From Deltaproteobacteria bacterium (GTDB taxonomy: Bacteria; Desulfobacterota; Desulfobacteria; Desulfobacterales; B30-G6), in NCBI GenBank assembly GCA_019313725.1, contig JAFDAT010000072.1, forward strand, positions 1 to 11,261: a stretch of 11,261 nucleotides of DNA, given 5' to 3'. Below, piece after piece: positions 6,978 to 11,261 of the stretch. Under the pieces are notes generated by a model that ran no database searches, had not been told where the DNA came from, and worked only from the letters and a program-made list of their open reading frames with translations. Each line of letters begins with the position of its first letter. The first letter of the stretch is position 1. The translations under genes and the position numbers were made by a program.

Positions 6978-8045
6978 GTGCAAATCGATTTCCATCACGC
7001 CGCAACCTATGTAATTGCCCGCCTGGCAGGTTTTCTTCACACCAAAGCCAGCAAAATAGCGTACGCGGCCCAGTATGTGGATGACGCAACCAATACCGGG
7101 GTTATCCGGTTCGATAATGGCGCGATGTACAGCCGCATCAGCTCGGCTCACAACATGCTGGACTACCGCAACTCCAATGCGTTGAAGAACCGGCGCGTCT
7201 GGCTCCCGTTTCATTTCTTACCGGGAAATGGGGGGCTGCCGCCCGGGAAAGTGCCGCGGGGCCGGTTCTACAAACGGCTGCTCTGCCAATCCGACAGCCA
7301 CGTTGCCGGAGAAATGTTGAAAGCCTGTATTGCCGATAAGGACAAACCCTATGGTTTGCACCGCCTCGGGATCAGCATGCATGTTTATGCCGATACCTGG
7401 GCCCACCAGGGTTTTGCCGGCATCAACCATAGGATCAACAAGGCCGGTAAAATTCAAAGCCAGAATAAAAAGGACGATGCTAAACTTCTGGACAAGCTGG
7501 CCAATTATTTTCTGAGCAGGGCGTTTCCATTGGGTCACGGGGCTGTTTTGACATATCCGGACCGTCCCTATTTAAACTGGAGCTACCAGAACGGGATGCG
7601 GCAGACCATTTTAAGGAACAACCCGGCGGATTTCGTAGATGCGGCCGATAAAATGTGCATGGCCATGCGATGGTGGCTCTGCGGTGACCCCACCGCCCCT
7701 GTCAGCGGTTTGCCGCCGGCGGACAAGAAAAAAATAGGTTTACTTCTCAGGAATTTGAAAAATGAGGATGGCGATGAGCGCCATCGGGCCTGGATGGAGA
7801 AGATAGCAACCGGTTATTTCAGTTTCGGCCCTGCGAAGCTGGCATACATCCCCAAGGGTAAAAAATCCTGGAAGCACAAAGCCATCGGTACGCTGGAGTG
7901 GGTCGACGACCCGCAAGGCGAACCTTTTGTCTATAAGGAATCGTTCTTGACCAGTGATTGGAAAATGTTTCACGATGCGCTCCAGGCACACCGGTTCGAT
8001 GTCATTCACGACATATTGCCCCAGTTCGGAATTTGCGTGAGTTGA
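6978..8045 (+). CDS. DUF6765-type protein of unknown function with HxxxDxxxH motif
   Basis: The 355-residue protein begins IDFHHAATYVIARLAGF and continues with YVDDATN (33-39), SSAHNMLDYRN (55-65) and WLPFHFLPGNGG (75-86). I recognise this as the family usually labelled DUF6765, from memory and without a search. Residues 128-146 read HRLGISMHVYADTWAHQGF, giving H135-x3-D139-x3-H143. This spacing is like the zinc-binding helix of zinc-dependent phospholipase C and related S1/P1-type nucleases. With H6/H7, D35/D36, H58 and H187 there are enough ligands for a multi-metal site. That is an inference; no enzyme activity is established here. There is no signal peptide, unlike most secreted enzymes of that superfamily. 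The GTG start at 6978 follows AAAAGGAG at 6964-6971. A large stem-loop begins at its stop codon. Confidence 0.7.
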   Translation: MQIDFHHAATYVIARLAGFLHTKASKIAYAAQYVDDATNTGVIRFDNGAMYSRISSAHNMLDYRNSNALKNRRVWLPFHFLPGNGGLPPGKVPRGRFYKRLLCQSDSHVAGEMLKACIADKDKPYGLHRLGISMHVYADTWAHQGFAGINHRINKAGKIQSQNKKDDAKLLDKLANYFLSRAFPLGHGAVLTYPDRPYLNWSYQNGMRQTILRNNPADFVDAADKMCMAMRWWLCGDPTAPVSGLPPADKKKIGLLLRNLKNEDGDERHRAWMEKIATGYFSFGPAKLAYIPKGKKSWKHKAIGTLEWVDDPQGEPFVYKESFLTSDWKMFHDALQAHRFDVIHDILPQFGICVS

Positions 8046-8086
8046 TTTGAAATTTCCGCCGCTTACAGCGTGGGAAAATTTCAAAT
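8045..8086 (+). repeat. Long stem-loop directly after the DUF6765-type gene
   Basis: An 11-bp perfect inverted repeat (8045-8055 with 8076-8086) starts at the last base of the stop codon. A GC-rich apical part (CC/GG and CGC/GCG around a TTACA loop) lies within it. There is no T run after either arm on the + strand, so it may be a processing or mRNA-protecting hairpin, or a leaky terminator, between the two halves of the gene run. Confidence 0.5.
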
Positions 8087-8131
8087 TGTAGAAAATGAAG
8101 TCTGTCAGTTGAAAGCGGCACCCATACAGTC

Positions 8132-8791
8132 ATGAAGAAGTCTTCCAAAAACAGGCTGACGCCAGGACAGCAGTCCCTGTTTCCCGGCAGCAGCCTGTTC
8201 GATAAATTAGCGCGGGCTGTCTGCCGTGCGGAAACACTCCCCAGAAAAGAGCTCCATGAAGCCTGGGAAATGGCCAGAAGGGTGCGGCGGCGATACCGGG
8301 GAGGCAGGGTTCTGGATCTTGCCTGCGGCCACGGCCTGCTGGCGCATATCATGCTCATACTGGACAACAGTTCAAATTCTGCCATTGCCGTGGACAATGC
8401 CATCCCGCAAAATGCCCAAAAGCTGTCCAGCGCATTGATGGCATCCTGGCCGAGGTTGAAAAACAGGGTCGTTTACCAGCAAAGACCTGTCCAGGAGATT
8501 GCCGTGCTGGCGGATGATATCGTGGTGTCCGCCCATGCCTGCGGGGCCCTGACTGATCTGATCATTGACAAGGCTGTTGAACAGCATGCCCGGGTGGCGG
8601 TTTTGCCCTGCTGCCACGATGCGAAGACATCTTCCACGGGTGGCCTCGAAGGGTGGATGGACAAATCGCTGGCCGTGGATACGGCAAGGGCGTTAAAACT
8701 CAGGTCGGCGGGCTATCGGATTGTGACCCAGAAAATTCCCGGTGACATTACGCCCAAGAACAGGTTGCTGATGGGAGATTATATATCATGA
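8132..8791 (+). CDS. SAM-dependent methyltransferase, Trm13/METTL25-like
   Basis: The 219-residue protein has a Rossmann methyltransferase core starting with motif I VLDLACGHGLLA (60-71) and a likely SAM-ribose acidic residue D88 in AVDNA. It also has SAHACGALTD (133-142) and LPCCHD (158-163). The HACG-LTD and PCCH pair is characteristic of the family that includes eukaryotic Trm13 (tRNA 2'-O-methyltransferase) and METTL25/RRNAD1-like proteins, so an RNA substrate is possible. This is an inference from motifs. The 55 residues before the core carry no recognisable domain and are rich in basic residues. ATG 8132 has only a weak ribosome site. Its stop overlaps the next start as ATGA at 8788-8791, implying translational coupling. 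It may be co-transcribed with the YkgJ and DUF6765-type genes, or start anew after the hairpin at 8045-8086. Confidence 0.78.
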   Translation: MKKSSKNRLTPGQQSLFPGSSLFDKLARAVCRAETLPRKELHEAWEMARRVRRRYRGGRVLDLACGHGLLAHIMLILDNSSNSAIAVDNAIPQNAQKLSSALMASWPRLKNRVVYQQRPVQEIAVLADDIVVSAHACGALTDLIIDKAVEQHARVAVLPCCHDAKTSSTGGLEGWMDKSLAVDTARALKLRSAGYRIVTQKIPGDITPKNRLLMGDYIS

Positions 8792-9102
8792 AGGAAGTTC
8801 TCATATCAGAAGCGCCTATTGCGCTTTATCAATTATTGAAATTTGAAAGTATGGTCAATAGCGGGGGTGAGGCAAAATTTGTTATTTCTGAGGGCCAGGT
8901 TATCGTCAATGGCGAGGTCGAAATCAAAACGAATTTTATCCGGCCCGTCACGGCAAAAACCGGCGTTCTGCGGTGTGAGGCGCGACCCATTCACATCGGG
9001 AAGCGGCTGGCAACCGTCGAAGGCTACTTGAGAGATGGAAAGGGCCGGTTGGTGGCACATGGTACCAGCACGTGTTCAATTTTTAAAGTGGGCATCGCTT
9101 AA
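8788..9102 (+). CDS. Chimera: N-terminal S4 RNA-binding domain joined to C-terminal half of a hotdog (PaaI-type) thioesterase
   Basis: The 104-residue ORF has two unrelated halves. Residues 1 to about 45 resemble the YbcJ-type S4 RNA-binding domain: ALYQLLKFESMVNSGGEAK, then ISEGQVIVNGEVE. Residues about 45-100 resemble the last strands of a PaaI-type hotdog thioesterase: EIKTNFIRPV, LRCEARPIHIGKRLATVE, then GRLVAHGTSTCSIF. The thioesterase front half, which holds the HGG motif and central helix with its acidic catalytic residue, is absent. The S4 tail after NGEVE, usually a basic run, is absent too. The seam falls near nucleotides 8911-8935. The simplest reading is an in-frame deletion that joined two neighbouring genes. 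The start overlaps the methyltransferase stop by 4 bp, so the ORF is probably still translated. Thioesterase activity is unlikely. RNA binding through the shortened S4 half is possible but unproven. Confidence 0.75.
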   Translation: MKEVLISEAPIALYQLLKFESMVNSGGEAKFVISEGQVIVNGEVEIKTNFIRPVTAKTGVLRCEARPIHIGKRLATVEGYLRDGKGRLVAHGTSTCSIFKVGIA

Positions 9103-9136
9103 GACGAATGTGCCGGTCGCTCAGCAGGAATCCAAT

Positions 9137-10486
9137 ATGGTATTCGATAACCTTGGTCTTTGTATAGATCTGCTTAAAGCCATTAAAGTCAAGGGTTACA
9201 CTGCCCCTACCCCCATCCAGGCTAAAGCCATTCCCGTTATACTCGGCGGACGGGACATCCTCGCCTGCGCTCAGACCGGAACGGGAAAAACAGATGCCTT
9301 TGCACTCCCCCTGGTCGAGATTTTGAGCTGGAAGAACGGCAAGAGACGGCATCCCCGCGCCCTTGTCCTTGCGCCTACGCGGGAACTGGCGCTTCAGGTG
9401 GGTGAAAGCATCAAAGCCTATGCCAGAACAGTTGCCATGCGGTGCACCGTGGTTTATGGCGGGATTGGCATCCATCCGCAAATCACACGGTTGAAGCGTG
9501 GCGTCGATATCCTGGTGGCCACACCGGGCCGGTTGCTGGATCTTGCCGCCCGAAGGCGTTTGGACCTCTCCCTGATAGAGTTTCTGGTTTTTGACGAGGC
9601 AGACAGAATGCTGGACCTGGGATTCAGCGGGGAGATTTCCGCGATCCTGGATCTATTGCCAACCGAACGCAGAACCATGCTGTTTTCAGCCACCTACACT
9701 TGTCAGATCCGAGACCTTGCCGCAAGGATGCTGCAGGATCCAGAATATATCGAGGTGACACCCGAGAATACGGCGGCGGAATCAGTCATCCAGAAGGTTC
9801 ACCTGGTGGACCGGTCCAACAAGCGTGCCCTTCTCATCCACCTGATTACCCGGGGGGACTGGCGCCGGGTACTGGTGTTTGCACGTACAAAACATGGGAC
9901 GAACAAACTCACGGAGAAACTTGTCGCAAGCGGGGTCGGTGCCGTGGCGATGCATGGCAATAAGAGTCAGTCTTTCCGTACACGTACCCTGAAAGCGTTC
10001 AAAAACGGTGAGATCCGCATCCTCGTGGCAACCGATGTTGCCGCGAGGGGGCTGGACATCAGCAATCTGCCCTATGTGGTCAATTACGATATGCCCACCA
10101 GCCCCGAAGATTATGTTCACCGCATCGGCCGTACCGGACGCGCGGGGGAAAGCGGCATCGCCATTTCACTGGTCAGCCAGGATGAAAAGCCACATCTTAA
10201 GGCCATTGAAAAATTACTTGGGCAGAAGCTGTCGGTGGAAATGGTTGACGGCTATACAGAGGAAAGCGATGTTCCGGATTATGTACTCTATCGCCCCAAC
10301 AGCGCCTTGAGCGAAAAAAAGGCAGACAAGGCAATCAAGACATTGGTAGCCAGGAGAAATGCTTTAAAACAGCGCTCGAAATCACGATCCGGCGGGAGAA
10401 ACGGTAAGATAGTTAAGAAGCCATCCCGCAAAGGGTCACATTTCCCACAATCTTCGAAAAAAGGCAAACCCAGGCATAAAAGATAA
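9137..10486 (+). CDS. DEAD-box ATP-dependent RNA helicase, RhlE-type
   Basis: The 449-residue protein carries every DEAD-box motif in order: Q motif GYTAPTPIQ (20-28), motif I AQTGTGKT (45-52), Ia PTRELALQ (80-87), Ib TPGR (129-132), II DEAD (153-156), III SAT (184-186), V ATDVAARGLD (298-307) and VI HRIGRTGR (328-335). It unwinds short RNA duplexes with ATP, in ribosome assembly or RNA decay. The MHGNKSQ stretch (272-278) is typical of the RhlE group. The C-terminal 45 residues are strongly basic and low-complexity, a usual RNA-anchoring tail. ATG 9137 begins the canonical VFDNLGL start, with AGGA about 9 bases upstream. An in-frame start at 9035 would overlap the chimera and add 34 unrelated residues. 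It lies 34 bp after the S4-hotdog ORF and 11 bp before the next gene, so it is co-transcribed with both. Confidence 0.93.
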   Translation: MVFDNLGLCIDLLKAIKVKGYTAPTPIQAKAIPVILGGRDILACAQTGTGKTDAFALPLVEILSWKNGKRRHPRALVLAPTRELALQVGESIKAYARTVAMRCTVVYGGIGIHPQITRLKRGVDILVATPGRLLDLAARRRLDLSLIEFLVFDEADRMLDLGFSGEISAILDLLPTERRTMLFSATYTCQIRDLAARMLQDPEYIEVTPENTAAESVIQKVHLVDRSNKRALLIHLITRGDWRRVLVFARTKHGTNKLTEKLVASGVGAVAMHGNKSQSFRTRTLKAFKNGEIRILVATDVAARGLDISNLPYVVNYDMPTSPEDYVHRIGRTGRAGESGIAISLVSQDEKPHLKAIEKLLGQKLSVEMVDGYTEESDVPDYVLYRPNSALSEKKADKAIKTLVARRNALKQRSKSRSGGRNGKIVKKPSRKGSHFPQSSKKGKPRHKR

Positions 10487-10497
10487 GGATCGCCGGC

Positions 10498-11250
10498 ATG
10501 AACCCAAGAGTGAGAATAGCGACAGCCCGGACGCCGGACGGAGGCGAAATGGCGCTTTTTAAGCATGACCGTGATTTTCTGATCGAGATCAACGGCCAGG
10601 CTTTGATGCACAGCCGCCAGCACGCGTCAGAGCTGCAGCTGGCACAGCTGGGTTGCGCCCACCTGGCGGGTCGCAAGGGGGCCAGAGTGCTCATCGGCGG
10701 CCTGGGAATGGGCTACACCCTGCGTCAGGCACTGGATGTGCTCGGCCCTGACACCCACGTGGTGGTGGGTGAACTTTTAGATGCCGTGATCGAATGGAAT
10801 CGTGCGTATCTCGGGGACCTCAACCGGCATCCTTTGGGAGACCCACGCGTAGAACTCAAAAGAGGCGATATTGTCGAGCTTGTCTCACATTCCAGGGCCA
10901 AATTCGATGCGATTTTACTGGATATCGATAATGGCCCGGATGCCATGACCGCTACATCGAACGGCCACCTGTACAGCCGGGAAGGCATTCAGGTCTGTGG
11001 CCGTGCATTGCGCAAAAATGGATGTCTGGCTGTGTGGTCGGCCGAACCGAGCAGAAAATTCGAACAGCGTCTGCAGCGATGCGGTTTCCATGTGCGTCGT
11101 TTTCGGGTCCCGGCCTACAAAGGGGGCAAATCGCCAACGCGTTGCGTGTGGGTCGCATCCGAGGACAAAAATATTCTGCCAACCGGTGCCGGTGCACAGC
11201 GACTGGCTCTGGAGAGCGGGTTAAGGAGGCGTCGTGGCCGGCGACAATAG
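10498..11250 (+). CDS. Spermidine synthase-fold SAM-dependent protein
   Basis: The 250-residue protein matches the C-terminal Rossmann domain of the spermidine/spermine synthase family. Motif I is VLIGGLGMGYTLR (64-76), followed by acidic E92 in VGELLDAV, GD at 123-124, and FDAILLDIDNGPDAM (136-150). D142 falls where the catalytic Asp of polyamine synthases lies. The N-terminal beta domain (about 1-55) is short, and the polyamine-contact signature around D142 differs from true SpeE, so an aminopropyltransferase role is uncertain. It may instead be a methyltransferase of unknown substrate. The last 20 residues are arginine-rich, perhaps for nucleic-acid contact. ATG 10498 is preceded by AAGGA at 10485-10489, overlapping the helicase stop, so the two genes are translationally close. 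Confidence 0.8.
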   Translation: MNPRVRIATARTPDGGEMALFKHDRDFLIEINGQALMHSRQHASELQLAQLGCAHLAGRKGARVLIGGLGMGYTLRQALDVLGPDTHVVVGELLDAVIEWNRAYLGDLNRHPLGDPRVELKRGDIVELVSHSRAKFDAILLDIDNGPDAMTATSNGHLYSREGIQVCGRALRKNGCLAVWSAEPSRKFEQRLQRCGFHVRRFRVPAYKGGKSPTRCVWVASEDKNILPTGAGAQRLALESGLRRRRGRRQ

Positions 11251-11261
11251 CGTAAAAAAAT
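11234..11261 (+). CDS. Start of a downstream gene, cut by the window edge
   Basis: A GTG at 11234 follows AAGGAGG (11223-11229) by four bases and opens a frame beginning MAGDNSVKK that runs off the window. It overlaps the end of the spermidine-synthase-fold gene by 17 bases in another frame. Nine codons are too few to name it. The strong ribosome site is the only support. Confidence 0.42.

Noticed and set aside
9035..9136. N-terminal extension of the DEAD-box helicase
   Set aside because: It overlaps the end of the S4-hotdog ORF in another frame and has no helicase-like residues. The canonical start VFDNLGL follows the ATG at 9137.

Overview
The window looks like an ordinary chromosomal stretch from a Gram-negative bacterium, probably a marine or sediment deltaproteobacterium of the Desulfobacterales type. 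This is an inference from moderate GC content, an acetoacetyl-CoA synthetase, and the pairing of a YkgJ-type cysteine-cluster protein with a DUF6765-type protein. I see no rRNA, tRNA, CRISPR array, transposase or phage gene. Twelve genes are supported, plus the first codons of a thirteenth at the right edge. All but one are on the + strand.

Left part (1-4930) is a set of single, mostly unrelated metabolic genes. They are an acetoacetyl-CoA synthetase, a small cyclic-nucleotide-binding protein without a DNA-binding domain, a RibD-C/DHFR-like reductase, a small cupin, a minus-strand YbaK-type protein with a missing C-terminal end, and an isochorismatase-family cysteine hydrolase. The YbaK-type gene has its own well-formed promoter and intrinsic terminator. 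The 148-bp gap between it and the hydrolase is a divergent promoter region.

Middle part (4980-6420) is one large aldo/keto reductase carrying an unusual C-terminal fibronectin-III-like domain.

Right part (6559-11261) is a tightly packed + strand gene run. In order: YkgJ-type cysteine-cluster protein, DUF6765-type protein with an HxxxDxxxH motif, a strong stem-loop, a Trm13/METTL25-like methyltransferase, a tiny chimera of an S4 RNA-binding domain with the back half of a hotdog thioesterase, a RhlE-type DEAD-box RNA helicase, a spermidine-synthase-fold protein, and the start of another gene. The methyltransferase and chimera overlap by 4 bp and the helicase-to-next gap is 11 bp, so these are probably co-transcribed. 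Several members suggest an RNA theme (modification, binding, unwinding).

The items most worth a second look are the S4-hotdog chimera (8788-9102), the possible zinc-phospholipase-like or nuclease-like core in the DUF6765-type protein, the reductase-FnIII fusion, and the truncated YbaK protein. I do not see a clear multi-gene defence or mobile system here.
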